From positions 186,001 through 250,000 of the forward strand of contig NZ_JAKZGR010000005.1 of the NCBI RefSeq assembly GCF_022549675.1: DNA of 64,000 nt, written 5' to 3'. The translations under genes and the position numbers were made by a program. Source of the stretch: Belliella kenyensis (lineage in GTDB: Bacteria > Bacteroidota > Bacteroidia > Cytophagales > Cyclobacteriaceae). This document shows, one piece after another, positions 44,662-54,701 of the stretch. Each line of letters opens with the position of its first letter. Within the stretch, counting starts at the first letter, position 1. The notes below the pieces were generated by a model. The model was not told the origin of the DNA. It was given only the letters and a program-made list of their open reading frames with translations, and did not search any database.

Positions 44662-46518
44662 ATGAAAAAATATAATAGAATATACCTACTCACTTTCTTA
44701 CTAACAGGATGGTTGGTAAGCTGTAATGATGATTTTCTTGACACCTCTCCTCTTGGGGAAGTAGCAGAATCTGCAGTTTGGAGCGATGCCGGTTTGGCAG
44801 AAGCTTTTGTGACGGATATTTATGGTGGATTAGTTTGGGGTGGATTCAATGAACAAGCTCTTGCGTCCTTGACTGATGAAGCCATATTTACCCATCCTGG
44901 AAGAGGTATCACTGTGGTGACAGAAGCCCGATCCAATCCCGAAAACCCCGGATGGATCGATGACTCTAGAGCATGGTCAAACATGTACGCAAGACTGCGC
45001 TCCACCAATATTGCCATCGAAAAATTATCTGATCCGCAATTTGAAAATACTGGAGGTATTGTAGACCGGCTGTTGGGTGAGGCAACATTTATGCGAGCAT
45101 ATTTCTCTCATCAATTGCTGAGAAATTATGCTGCATTTCCCATTGCCGACAGAACTTATAAGCTAGGTGAAGAAACTTATGAGATTCCTAGAAATACTTT
45201 CGAAGAATGCGTCAATTTCATCATTGCAGATCTTGATAAAGCTGCTCAACTCCTTGATGGACATAACCTGATAAGGGGAAGAGCAAACAGAGTCGCCGCC
45301 CTGGCACTCAAAGCAAGAGTCTTGCTATATGCAGCAAGTGACCTCCACGACATCCCTACCGCATCTGCCAATTCCCCTATTATTTCCAGTTACTCCAACA
45401 AAGAATTATTAGGCTACATTAGTGGAAATAGAATAGAAAGATGGCAACGTGCAAAGGACGCAGCAAAAGCAGCCATGGATCTTATGCCAGGAAACCAGCT
45501 ACAATTGACCACCCCTCTCAGCGCAGAACAAGCCGCTACTGTATACAACAACAACTCCTTATCAAGAAATGGTGGAGAAAATGAAATGATCTTTGGCAGG
45601 TATTATCTCAACTCCAAACCAGAGTGGGGAGGAAGACAAGGTCTTTTCAATGGCCCAAATGGCTACAACAACTGGGCTGGTAATACGCCAGTACAATTGA
45701 TGATCGATGATTATGAAATGATGGATGGCAGTGATTTCGATTGGAGCAATCCTGAACATGCCAGTGCTCCATATGACAACAGAGACCCAAGGTTCTATGC
45801 CACATTCCTCTATGATGGTGCACAGTGGAAGCCAAGATCACCTGCCAATCAGTCCCGAGATCCCCTCGGGCAAATCCAGACTGGTAGCTATGAAGTGACC
45901 AACGCTTCAGGTGCCAAAGTTACCCACTGGGGTCTAGATACCAGAAGTAGCCCTATAGAAGATTGGAACGGAAGTTATACTGGCTATTATGTCAGAAAAT
46001 TCATAGAACCAGACCCTGCACATGTTGATCAAAATACCTGGCAAGAAATCCCCTGGCCGGCGATTCGGGTAACGGAAGTCGTCATGAATTATATCGAAGC
46101 ATGTATTGAACTTGGTCAAGAGGATGAAGCAAGAGCATGGTTGAACAAGATCAGGTTTAGGGCAGGTATGCCTGCTACTACTGCTTCTGGACAAGAACTG
46201 AGAGAGAAATACATCAATGAAAGACGAGTGGAGCTCGCCTTTGAAGAGCAACGATATTACGATACCAGAAGATGGATGATTGCTCCACAGACTTTGGGAC
46301 GTCAAGCCAATGGAATACAAATCCGTGGAACGCTAAAGCCAGGCCAATCCAATACGCTATACAGGTACGACCCAGAAATCTATGACTATAATTATCAGGT
46401 GTTTGATATTGATCCTGGCAAAGAAAATAGATTATGGCTGGACAAAATGTACTGGATGCCTATACATTTTGATGAAATGAACAGAAATTCAGAATTGATT
46501 CAAAATCCAGGATACTAA
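44662..46518 (+). CDS. RagB/SusD family nutrient-binding lipoprotein
   Basis: A 618-residue outer-membrane lipoprotein (lipobox LVSCNDDFLDTSPLGEV, cysteine at residue 21) that caps the SusC barrel and binds substrate. The early TPR-type helices (SNMYARLRSTNIAIEKL, RLLGEATFMRAYFSHQLL) and the C-terminal SusD domain (VVMNYIEACIELGQEDEARAWLNKIRFRAGMPATTASGQELREKYINERRVELAFEEQRYYDTRRW) are classic. Length is normal. It is followed by a strong terminator. Confidence 0.95.
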   Translation: MKKYNRIYLLTFLLTGWLVSCNDDFLDTSPLGEVAESAVWSDAGLAEAFVTDIYGGLVWGGFNEQALASLTDEAIFTHPGRGITVVTEARSNPENPGWIDDSRAWSNMYARLRSTNIAIEKLSDPQFENTGGIVDRLLGEATFMRAYFSHQLLRNYAAFPIADRTYKLGEETYEIPRNTFEECVNFIIADLDKAAQLLDGHNLIRGRANRVAALALKARVLLYAASDLHDIPTASANSPIISSYSNKELLGYISGNRIERWQRAKDAAKAAMDLMPGNQLQLTTPLSAEQAATVYNNNSLSRNGGENEMIFGRYYLNSKPEWGGRQGLFNGPNGYNNWAGNTPVQLMIDDYEMMDGSDFDWSNPEHASAPYDNRDPRFYATFLYDGAQWKPRSPANQSRDPLGQIQTGSYEVTNASGAKVTHWGLDTRSSPIEDWNGSYTGYYVRKFIEPDPAHVDQNTWQEIPWPAIRVTEVVMNYIEACIELGQEDEARAWLNKIRFRAGMPATTASGQELREKYINERRVELAFEEQRYYDTRRWMIAPQTLGRQANGIQIRGTLKPGQSNTLYRYDPEIYDYNYQVFDIDPGKENRLWLDKMYWMPIHFDEMNRNSELIQNPGY

Positions 46519-46538
46519 TAACCTATTAACCCTCAAGT

Positions 46539-46590
46539 AAGCAACTTAAACAAGAAACATAGGTTTTTTGGTTAAGTTGCTTTTTTATTT
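46539..46590 (+). terminator. Intrinsic terminator after susD
   Basis: An 11-bp inverted repeat, aagcaacttaa (46539-46549) and ttaagttgctt (46572-46582), is followed directly by a T run. It should end most transcripts after susD; readthrough could still reach the next gene, which starts 24 bp further on. Confidence 0.75.
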
Positions 46591-46613
46591 GTGATGTTTT
46601 GATAAATTGCCTT

Positions 46614-49600
46614 ATGCCAAAATTCCACCCTTTTATTTTACAAATCTGTGCTTTGCTTTTATTAAACGCATGTTCTGAATCTATTGACACTGCTGAAAAC
46701 AATAATTCCGATGATCCTGCACAACCTTTGTTTGAATTGCTAAGTACTGAGTACACGGGCATAGATTTCAACAATGAACTGACCGAAGGGCTGAATACAA
46801 ACGTACTGATGTACGAATATTTTTACAATGGTGGTGGTGTAGCTGTAGGAGATCTCAACGGCGACGGTCTCGATGATATATATTTCACAGGAAATATGGT
46901 TCCCAACAGGCTTTACCTCAACAAAGGAAAACTTAAGTTTGAAGACATTACTACATCCTCAGGGGTAGCGGGCAGGCCAGGCCCTTGGACCACGGGAGTC
47001 ACTATGGTCGACATCAATGGAGACGGACTTTTGGATATTTATGTATGCTACTCTGGTAGTGTCGCAGCAGAAAAAAGAAAAAACCAACTGTTTATCCATC
47101 AGGGATTAAATGATTCAGGCATTCCAATATTCAAAGACGAAGCGGAAAATTATGGTTTGGCCATTGACTCTTATTCCACTCAGGCTGTGTTTTTCGATTA
47201 TGATAAAGATGGAGATTTGGACATGTTTTTATTAAACCACAATCCCAAATCACTACCCGTCCTGGATGAAGCGAGTACAGCGGAATTATTAAAACATCAA
47301 GATCCGGCAGGTTCTCAATTGTTCAGAAATGATAATGGGAAATTTAAAGAAGTTACCCAAAAAGCAGGAATCCAAAACTCTGCACTTTCCTATGGTTTAG
47401 GAGTAGGTATTGCGGACCTCAATGGAGACGGATGGCCTGATATATATGTCAGCAATGATTACATGGCACCTGACTACTTATACATTAATAATCGAGATGG
47501 AACTTTCAAAGACATGATCAAGGAATCTTTGGGACACATCAGTCAGTTTTCTATGGGAAATGAATTGGTAGATATCAATAATGATGGGCTTGTGGACATT
47601 TTTACCATAGATATGCTTCCGGAAGGTAATAAAAGGCAAAAACTCCTGATGGCTCCTGATAATTATGAAAAATTTGACTTCATGGTCGGTGCTGGTTTTC
47701 ACCACCAATACATGAGAAACATGCTGCATCTCAACCACGGAAATGGGTACTTCAGTGAAATTGGACAGCTAGCAGGTATATCCAATACGGATTGGAGCTG
47801 GGCGGCATTGTTTGCCGATTTTGATAACGATGGTTGGAAAGACCTCTTCATCACCAATGGATATTTGAAGGACTATACAAATTTAGATTTCCTCAAATAC
47901 ATGGGGGATTATGTACAAACACATGAGGGAAACCTCAAAAGGCAAAATGTATTGGAGCTCGTCAATAAAATCCCTGCCTCTGATATTGTCAATTATATTT
48001 TCAAAAACCAATCTGGGATATCTTTCGAAAATACAACCAAAAATTGGGGGATAAATCATGTCTCTAATAGCAATGGGGCTGCTTATGCTGATTTAGACAA
48101 TGATGGAGATCTTGAACTCATAGTCAATAATGTCAATCTTCCAGCCTCGATATTCAAAAATACATCCGAGATTCACCCAGATAACAGATACTTAAAAGTT
48201 GTTTTAGAGGGTGAAGGCAAAAACAGGTTTGGACTAGGCTCCAAGGTGAGTGTCTATCATGACGGTAAATTTCAGGTCATCGAACAGATGCCTACCAGAG
48301 GTTACCAATCAAGTGTATCTCCTGTCATTCACTTTGGACTTGGAGATTCAGAAAAAGTAGATTCATTGGTCATCGAGTGGCTCAATGGCAATGCCCAAAC
48401 ACTAAAGGCTATAGATTCTAACCAAAAGCTGACCATCTACGAAAAAGAAGATAAAAAGCCTACTTTATCGAAAAAAAACAACCCCAAAAAACTCTTCAAC
48501 TTGATCAATTCACCATTCCCTAACCAACAAGTAAGGGTGTCCAATGATTTTAAGAGACAGGCATTGCTAGTCAATCCACTCTCAGCATCAAAAACTGCCA
48601 TGGGAATGGCTGATATCAATGGTGACGGGCTTGATGATGTGTTTATTGGTGGATTGGCTGGATATTCCGCCAAGATATATCTACAAAAAAAATCAGGAGG
48701 ATACACGCTACATCCTCAAACAGACATATTTGATCAGCAAAAAAACGCTGAGGATACTGATGTATTGTTTTTCGATGCCAATGGCAATGGACACCTGGAT
48801 ATGTATGTTGCACGAGGCGGCTACGGGAATTTTTCCCCAGAAGATCCCGATCTTCAAGACATGCTTTACCTCAATGATGGACTCGGCCATCTATCACCAT
48901 CTCCAACTCACCTACCAGAAATGCTGACTAGCACAAGTTGCGTTAGGGTTTCTGATATCAATGGTGACGGTCATCCCGATTTGTTTGTCGGTGGTCGGGT
49001 CATCCCAGGAAAATACCCTGAATTACCCAGGAGCTATATCCTGATTAATGATGGTAGTGGAAATTTCCAAGATCAGACTGAGCAATACAATGCAGCACTT
49101 AAGCAAATCGGCTTGGTAACAGATGCTGCTTGGACAGACTTGGATGGAGATGGTAAAGAGGATTTGGTGCTGGTGGGAGAATGGATGCCTATCACTGTGT
49201 TTTTGAACAAAGGAAACAAACTTGTATTTGCTACAGAAGACTACTTTGACCAAGAGTATAAAGGTTGGTGGAACACATTGACCATTCAGGATATAGATGA
49301 AAATGGAAACCAAGAGATTATCGTGGGAAATTATGGGTCAAACAGTCAAGTAAAAGCTAACCCAAGTGAGCCAGTTGAGCTATTTTACAAAGATTTTGAC
49401 CAAAATGGATCAGTCGATCCCATACTTACATTTTATATACAGGGAGAATCATACCCCTTCTTGACAAGAGATGAATTATTGGAACAGTTTACGAACAAAA
49501 GAGCTAAATTCCCCAGTTATGAAAGTTTTTCCTCTGCCAAGATTGAAGATATATTTGATGCAGAAGAAATGAAAGGAGCTGGGCATCTGATTGCAAATTA

Positions 49601-49961
49601 CCTAAAAACTGCTGTGTTCAAATTGGGCACTGATGGCAAATTTAGACCTCAAGAAATCCCAATAGAGGCTCAGTTTGCACCAGTGCATGCTATTCATCAT
49701 TTTCAAAACCCTGATACTGGAATAAAATATCTATTGATGGCTGGAAATACAGAAACTGGTAGATTGAGAATCGGAAAAATAGATGCTAATCATGGGTTAT
49801 TGTTTCAAATAGATCAAAATGGGGATTTGAAATACATTCCCCAAAACATATCAGGGCTACAATTGATAGGAGATACGAGAAATATCGTCAAAAAGAATGA
49901 AAATACATTCTTGTTCAATATAATTGGAAGAGGAATTGTCCACTATGAATTTAAAGATTGA
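46614..49961 (+). CDS. VCBS/FG-GAP repeat lipoprotein with ASPIC/UnbV domain (CRTAC1-like)
   Basis: A 1115-residue exported lipoprotein. I start at the ATG at 46614 (MPKFHPFILQICALLLLNACSES), which gives a lipobox (LNAC). It has many calcium-binding FG-GAP/VCBS repeats of the form DLNGDGLDDIY, DINGDGLLDIY, DYDKDGDLDMF, DFDNDGWKDLF, arranged as a beta-propeller, then an ASPIC/UnbV domain (FGLGSKVSVYHDGKFQVIEQMPTRGYQSS...GDSEKVDSLVIEWLNG, about 535-610) and a second propeller. Such proteins often accompany SusC/SusD in Bacteroidota; their ligand is unknown. Confidence 0.92.
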   Translation: MPKFHPFILQICALLLLNACSESIDTAENNNSDDPAQPLFELLSTEYTGIDFNNELTEGLNTNVLMYEYFYNGGGVAVGDLNGDGLDDIYFTGNMVPNRLYLNKGKLKFEDITTSSGVAGRPGPWTTGVTMVDINGDGLLDIYVCYSGSVAAEKRKNQLFIHQGLNDSGIPIFKDEAENYGLAIDSYSTQAVFFDYDKDGDLDMFLLNHNPKSLPVLDEASTAELLKHQDPAGSQLFRNDNGKFKEVTQKAGIQNSALSYGLGVGIADLNGDGWPDIYVSNDYMAPDYLYINNRDGTFKDMIKESLGHISQFSMGNELVDINNDGLVDIFTIDMLPEGNKRQKLLMAPDNYEKFDFMVGAGFHHQYMRNMLHLNHGNGYFSEIGQLAGISNTDWSWAALFADFDNDGWKDLFITNGYLKDYTNLDFLKYMGDYVQTHEGNLKRQNVLELVNKIPASDIVNYIFKNQSGISFENTTKNWGINHVSNSNGAAYADLDNDGDLELIVNNVNLPASIFKNTSEIHPDNRYLKVVLEGEGKNRFGLGSKVSVYHDGKFQVIEQMPTRGYQSSVSPVIHFGLGDSEKVDSLVIEWLNGNAQTLKAIDSNQKLTIYEKEDKKPTLSKKNNPKKLFNLINSPFPNQQVRVSNDFKRQALLVNPLSASKTAMGMADINGDGLDDVFIGGLAGYSAKIYLQKKSGGYTLHPQTDIFDQQKNAEDTDVLFFDANGNGHLDMYVARGGYGNFSPEDPDLQDMLYLNDGLGHLSPSPTHLPEMLTSTSCVRVSDINGDGHPDLFVGGRVIPGKYPELPRSYILINDGSGNFQDQTEQYNAALKQIGLVTDAAWTDLDGDGKEDLVLVGEWMPITVFLNKGNKLVFATEDYFDQEYKGWWNTLTIQDIDENGNQEIIVGNYGSNSQVKANPSEPVELFYKDFDQNGSVDPILTFYIQGESYPFLTRDELLEQFTNKRAKFPSYESFSSAKIEDIFDAEEMKGAGHLIANYLKTAVFKLGTDGKFRPQEIPIEAQFAPVHAIHHFQNPDTGIKYLLMAGNTETGRLRIGKIDANHGLLFQIDQNGDLKYIPQNISGLQLIGDTRNIVKKNENTFLFNIIGRGIVHYEFKD

Positions 49962-50096
49962 GTCATAGATTTCCAAAGTTGGGATGCAAAAGAATAGAAG
50001 TTGGAATTGGCCTGCCAAGACATTAATGATCTCAACAAAAAAATATTTGAAGCTACGAGCTACTATCAAAAGGACCAGAAATAACCAAAACGAAGT

Positions 50097-51440
50097 ATGC
50101 TTTATAAATTACTAAAAACAGCATTCAACATTTACCTCGCAGTATTGATACTGCTTGCCCAGTTATCTTGCCAATCTTCTTCTAATGAGCCCGTAAGTAT
50201 TTCTCCTTATGAAATCTCTCAGGTCATAGGCCAAGTAACTGAAGTCATGGTACATGATGTCACCAACCCTCCATTGGCGGCGAGGTTTTTTGCCTATATC
50301 AGTCTTTCTGGATTGGTGGCATTGAATGATTCTACTACAAATATTCTTCTATCCAAAATCAATGATTACCCTGTAATATCTGTGGAAAACACCAACTATC
50401 CCCATATTCATCCACAGATAAGTGCTGTTTTGGCAATGCTGCATACTGCATCTTCTATTCAACCATCTGGATTCCAACATGCAGAACATATAGAAAATTT
50501 CAAAGCCAAACACATCGATTTGGGCTTTTCTCCACAGACAATCCTTGATTCGGAAAATTATGCCATATCGATTAGCAAAGAGATTTTGACATTTGCACTT
50601 TCTGATAAATATAACCAAACCAGCAACCTACCACGCTATAGCCCTATAAAAACAGAGGGAAGCTGGTACCCAACACCTCCAGGATATTTCCCTCCCGTAG
50701 AACCCTATTTTCACACTATTCGACCATTCTTTCTAGATTCAGCAAGCCAATTCGCCCCAACACCCCCTATTGCATTTTCAGATCAAAGAGATTCTGAATT
50801 CTTCAAGTTGGCAGAAGAAGTCTACTCTCAGGATCTTACAGAAGAAAAAAAGATAATCGCATCATTTTGGGACTGTAATCCCTTTGCTTTGGAAGATAGA
50901 GGGCACCTGATGATAGGTTTAAAAAAAATCTCACCTGGAGCCCATTGGATGGGAATTGCCAATATTGCCTGCAAAGATGCCGAATTAGAGTTCACTAAAG
51001 TGATGGAAATCAACACCATCTTAGCAATGACGCTACAAGATGCATTTATGGCCTGCTGGGATGAAAAATACAGAAGCAATAGAATAAGGCCTGAGACAGC
51101 CATCCGTAAACACATTGATCCAAAATATGTTCCATTGCTACAGACCCCTCCTTTTCCTGAGTATCTCAGTGGGCACTCTGTAGCTTCTACCGCCTCTGCT
51201 GTTATCCTGACAAACTATTTTGGAGATGGTTTTGCCTTTACAGATACCGTGGAAATGAAATATGGACTTCCAGCTAGGAGCTTCAGTTCCTTTACTCAAG
51301 CGGCCGAAGAAGCTGCTATTTCAAGGTTTTATGGTGGAATTCACTATATGGATGGCATAGTAGAAGGGCAAAAACAAGGGAATCTAGTTGGCAAAAAAAT
51401 CTTGGAAAAAGTTTTTTACACGGAATCTTCTTCCATGTGA
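50097..51440 (+). CDS. Vanadium-dependent haloperoxidase/PAP2-family lipoprotein
   Basis: A 447-residue exported lipoprotein (lipobox AQLSCQSSS) of the PAP2/vanadium chloroperoxidase superfamily. The phosphate/vanadate-binding motifs are present in order: K and R in ACWDEKYRSNRIRPETAIR, LSGHSVASTASAVI with the conserved SGH, and SRFYGGIHYMDG with Arg and His. This non-membrane type is often found beside SusC/SusD and ASPIC-UnbV genes. Whether it is a peroxidase or a phosphatase cannot be told. It is the last gene of the locus; no glycoside hydrolase or sulfatase is present. Confidence 0.87.
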   Translation: MLYKLLKTAFNIYLAVLILLAQLSCQSSSNEPVSISPYEISQVIGQVTEVMVHDVTNPPLAARFFAYISLSGLVALNDSTTNILLSKINDYPVISVENTNYPHIHPQISAVLAMLHTASSIQPSGFQHAEHIENFKAKHIDLGFSPQTILDSENYAISISKEILTFALSDKYNQTSNLPRYSPIKTEGSWYPTPPGYFPPVEPYFHTIRPFFLDSASQFAPTPPIAFSDQRDSEFFKLAEEVYSQDLTEEKKIIASFWDCNPFALEDRGHLMIGLKKISPGAHWMGIANIACKDAELEFTKVMEINTILAMTLQDAFMACWDEKYRSNRIRPETAIRKHIDPKYVPLLQTPPFPEYLSGHSVASTASAVILTNYFGDGFAFTDTVEMKYGLPARSFSSFTQAAEEAAISRFYGGIHYMDGIVEGQKQGNLVGKKILEKVFYTESSSM

Positions 51441-51815
51441 CCCTAATTTCAAAAGCAGCTATAGTTTTATAGTGCCTGAGGGCGTTAATCAAGAGTATTC
51501 AATAGTATGGAACAAATAGCACTTTTAAAAGTTTTTGAATAGGTAGGGAAGCGCACTTGCCTAGAACTTCTCTCTTCTGGGTAGCTGCAATAGGAAAGTA
51601 TAGATATCATTTAAACTTATCTCTTGAGGAAATCCAAACAAACGCTATGGATTATCCCAACGAGATAGTAATTTAGCAACTCCATGTTTTCCACATCCCT
51701 TGAAGAGAAAGGACTAAAGGATCTACTGATCAAGACAGAAAGCATAGAACTTTTAATGTACCGTCTATTGTTGAACCAGAATAATTGAAAACAAACTAAA
51801 AACTTTATAAATATC
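51441..51815. other. Intergenic region before fumC, no gene seen
   Basis: A 375-bp gap with no convincing coding frame in either direction. It should hold the fumC promoter. I see no strong hairpin or repeat in it. Confidence 0.5.
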
Positions 51816-53216
51816 ATGAGTATCAGGATAGAAAAAGACACCATGGGTGCTGTAGAGGTCCCTGCTGACAAGTACTGGGGAGCACAAACACAGAGATCTA
51901 TCAATAATTTCAAAATCGGAGGTGAGCGAAACCGTATGCCGATCGAAATCATTCGTGCTTTTGCCATATTGAAAAAATCAGCAGCTCTTACCAATGCTGA
52001 ACTTGGTGTATTGGCTCAGGACAAAGCCGAAATCATCGCCAAGGTATGTGATGAAATCTTAGAGGGAAAACTGGATGATCAGTTCCCATTGGTAATTTGG
52101 CAAACAGGCTCTGGTACTCAGTCCAACATGAATTCCAATGAAGTGATCGCTTACAGGGCTCATGTGCTTTTGGGAGGCTCACTAGAAGACGAAAAGAAAA
52201 AAATCCATCCCAATGATGATGTGAACAAGTCTCAATCATCAAATGATACTTTTCCTACAGCCATGCATATCGCAGGCTATAAGATGGTCGTAGAGACCAC
52301 TATTCCAGGTATCGAAAAGCTAAGAGATACCTTGCAAGCCAAATCGGAAGAATTCATGAATGTAGTCAAAATCGGTAGAACACACTTCATGGATGCCACT
52401 CCACTTACACTTGGTCAGGAGTTCTCTGGATATGTAGCACAGCTAAACCATGGCTTGAGAGCATTGAAAAATACCCTACCACACTTATCTGAGCTTGCTC
52501 TCGGAGGTACCGCAGTAGGTACCGGACTCAATACTCCCAAGGGATATGCAGAGCTGGTAGCCAAAAAAATAGCCGAATTCTCTGGTCAACCGCTTGTCAC
52601 TGCTCCAAACAAGTTTGAAGCACTAGCAGCTCATGATGCAATCGTAGAAGCTCATGGTGCATTGAAGCAAATCGCAGTAAGTCTCATGAAAATCGCCAAT
52701 GATATCAGAATGCTTTCCTCTGGTCCAAGATCTGGAATAGGCGAAATCCTAATACCTGAGAATGAGCCTGGATCATCTATCATGCCTGGGAAAGTAAACC
52801 CAACTCAAGTGGAAGCCATGACCATGGTAGCCGCCCAAGTAATGGGCAATGATGTCGCTATCTCTGTCGGTGGATCCAATGGGCATTTTGAACTCAATGT
52901 ATTCAAGCCAATGATGATTGCTAATTTCCTACAGTCTGCTAGACTTATTGGAGATGCCGCCATATCATTCAATGACAACTGTGCAGTAGGAATCGAGCCA
53001 AACACTCCTTTTATCAAGCAACACTTAGAGAACTCATTGATGCTCGTAACGGCTCTGAACCCACACATTGGCTATGAAAACGCCGCAGCTATCGCTAAAA
53101 AAGCCCATAAAGAAGGAACTAGCTTGAGAGAAGCTGCCATCGCACTTGGACTCTTGACCAACGAGCAGTTTGACGAATGGGTAAAACCTGAAGATATGAT
53201 TGGAAGTTTGAAATGA
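51816..53216 (+). CDS. fumC: Class II fumarate hydratase
   Basis: A 466-residue tetrameric, iron-independent fumarase of the TCA cycle (fumarate to L-malate). Motifs are [13 protein letters not shown] and [15 protein letters not shown] in the N-terminal half, [20 protein letters not shown] with the catalytic His, and [19 protein letters not shown], the superfamily signature with the catalytic serine loop. Length is normal and the gene is single-standing with its own terminator. Confidence 0.97.
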   Translation: MSIRIEKDTMGAVEVPADKYWGAQTQRSINNFKIGGERNRMPIEIIRAFAILKKSAALTNAELGVLAQDKAEIIAKVCDEILEGKLDDQFPLVIWQTGSGTQSNMNSNEVIAYRAHVLLGGSLEDEKKKIHPNDDVNKSQSSNDTFPTAMHIAGYKMVVETTIPGIEKLRDTLQAKSEEFMNVVKIGRTHFMDATPLTLGQEFSGYVAQLNHGLRALKNTLPHLSELALGGTAVGTGLNTPKGYAELVAKKIAEFSGQPLVTAPNKFEALAAHDAIVEAHGALKQIAVSLMKIANDIRMLSSGPRSGIGEILIPENEPGSSIMPGKVNPTQVEAMTMVAAQVMGNDVAISVGGSNGHFELNVFKPMMIANFLQSARLIGDAAISFNDNCAVGIEPNTPFIKQHLENSLMLVTALNPHIGYENAAAIAKKAHKEGTSLREAAIALGLLTNEQFDEWVKPEDMIGSLK

Positions 53217-53234
53217 TAGTCTAAATTTTGTATT

Positions 53235-53296
53235 TATAAAATAGCCATGTCATTTCCCTCTGTACTTGCTTAGCGTATATGCATGGCTATTTTATA
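53235..53296. terminator. Long inverted repeat downstream of fumC
   Basis: tataaaatagccatg (53235-53249) and catggctattttata (53282-53296) form a perfect 15-bp stem around a 32-nt loop. It ends in a T-containing A/T stretch and is placed to terminate the fumC transcript; the end lies 26 bp before the next start codon. Confidence 0.6.
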
Positions 53297-53322
53297 TAAA
53301 CTTTAAAACAAATTATTTACAT

Positions 53323-53640
53323 ATGAACAGAATACTAAAAATTGCATTCGTGACGCTACTTTTCTTGGGTTTGAACACCAGCGTCTCTTTAGCCAAAGAA
53401 AAATCTGCCCTCAAAACAGAAGAAATATCCGCTGAAGACAAAATCAGATTAGAGGAGATCGAATCTAGGGTAAATGAAATTAAAGCAATGGATTTTACAG
53501 GGTTGACTAAAGAAGAAAGAAAAGAAGTACGATCAGAATTGAGAGAATTGAAAAAAGAAGCTCAAAACAGAGGTAATGGTCTCTACATCTCCACAGGAGC
53601 TTTGATTGTGATTTTGATCCTATTGATCATCTTGCTTTAA
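53323..53640 (+). CDS. Small exported protein with C-terminal membrane anchor
   Basis: A 105-residue protein I do not recognise as a named family. From the ATG at 53323 it has a signal peptide (MNRILKIAFVTLLFLGLNTSVSLAKE), a highly charged helical middle rich in Glu and Lys (EDKIRLEEIESRVNEIKAMD and LTKEERKEVRSELRELKKEA), a possible coiled coil, and a C-terminal hydrophobic helix (YISTGALIVILILLIILL). Comparable short helical proteins are common in Bacteroidota. An inverted repeat ccattgaaa/tttcaatgg (53666-53674, 53694-53702) follows without a T run. Role unknown. Confidence 0.8.
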   Translation: MNRILKIAFVTLLFLGLNTSVSLAKEKSALKTEEISAEDKIRLEEIESRVNEIKAMDFTGLTKEERKEVRSELRELKKEAQNRGNGLYISTGALIVILILLIILL

Positions 53641-53838
53641 TTATTGAAAAATAGTTTGTGGCTGACCATTGAAACGACTGTCAAATCATTTGTTTTCAAT
53701 GGACAGCTTATCACATTCAAAACACCTCTTTAAGTACCATCTAATATTTTGTAAAATCAGTTTAGCTCAGAAATTTCAATCCCATTTTCGGGATTTATGT
53801 TATTTTGCATTACTTTTCGAGTTCCAAACCTATCTATT

Positions 53839-54693
53839 ATGAATCGCGCCACGCTAATCATTCAATGCTCCGACCAGAAAGGTATCGTAGCAGCAGTATC
53901 TGAATTTCTATTTGCAAACAAAGGAAACATCTTAGAAATAGATCAACATGTAGACCAAGAGCTCGGCATGTTTTTCATGCGTGCATCTTGGGAGCTAGAT
54001 ACTTTTGCTTTGAAAAAAGAACTAATCTACGATACTTTTGAAAAAGAAATAGCCACAAAATTTGCTATGGACTTTCAGCTCTACTTCAATGACAGAAAAC
54101 CCAAAATGGCACTCTTTGTTTCCAAGCTTTCCCATTGTCTCTTTGATATTCTAAGCAGGTACCATGCAGGACAGTTTGATGTGGAGATTCCTTTGGTAAT
54201 CTCAAATCACAATGATCTTCAGGCTATTGTACAAGCTTTTGACATTCCTTTTGTACACTTACCTGTGGATAAGTCAAACAAAAAGGATGTTGAAGAAAAA
54301 CAATTACAACTCCTGAAAAGGCATGAGGTAGACTTTGTGGTCTTGGCCAGATACATGCAAATCCTGAGCGAAGACTTCATAAAAGCCTATCCAAACAAAA
54401 TTATCAACATTCACCACTCCTTTTTGCCAGCATTTGTAGGCGCTAAGCCTTACCATGCGGCCTATGCTAGGGGTGTAAAAATCATCGGTGCTACAGCGCA
54501 TTATGTCACTGAAGAGTTGGATGCTGGTCCTATCATCGAGCAGGACGTGGCTAGAGTTCGTCACCACAACACCATTTCGGACTTGGTCCAAATGGGTCAA
54601 GACATCGAAAAAGTTGTACTTTCCAAAGCCATTAAGTATCACCTAGAACACAAGGTTTTAGCTTTTGGAAACAAAACAGTTATATTCTATTGA
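53839..54693 (+). CDS. purU: Formyltetrahydrofolate deformylase
   Basis: A 284-residue enzyme that hydrolyses 10-formyl-THF to THF and formate, balancing one-carbon units. The start is placed at MNRATLIIQCSDQKGIVAAVS (ATG at 53839), the beginning of the N-terminal ACT domain; the frame upstream is not homologous. The C-terminal formyltransferase domain has KMALFVSKLSHCLFDIL, NHNDL, INIHHSFLPAFVGAKPYH and GATAHYVTEELDAGPIIEQ, including the catalytic Asn, His and Asp. Convergent with the next gene, only 8 bp apart. Confidence 0.96.
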   Translation: MNRATLIIQCSDQKGIVAAVSEFLFANKGNILEIDQHVDQELGMFFMRASWELDTFALKKELIYDTFEKEIATKFAMDFQLYFNDRKPKMALFVSKLSHCLFDILSRYHAGQFDVEIPLVISNHNDLQAIVQAFDIPFVHLPVDKSNKKDVEEKQLQLLKRHEVDFVVLARYMQILSEDFIKAYPNKIINIHHSFLPAFVGAKPYHAAYARGVKIIGATAHYVTEELDAGPIIEQDVARVRHHNTISDLVQMGQDIEKVVLSKAIKYHLEHKVLAFGNKTVIFY

Positions 54694-54701
54694 GTCTAAC
54701 T

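Noticed and set aside
45934-46320. 128-residue minus-strand frame inside susD
   Set aside because: Antisense shadow of the conserved SusD C-terminal domain.
51617-51994. 125-residue minus-strand frame overlapping the fumC start
   Set aside because: Overlaps a certain gene, has no motif, and would place a gene antisense to the fumC start.
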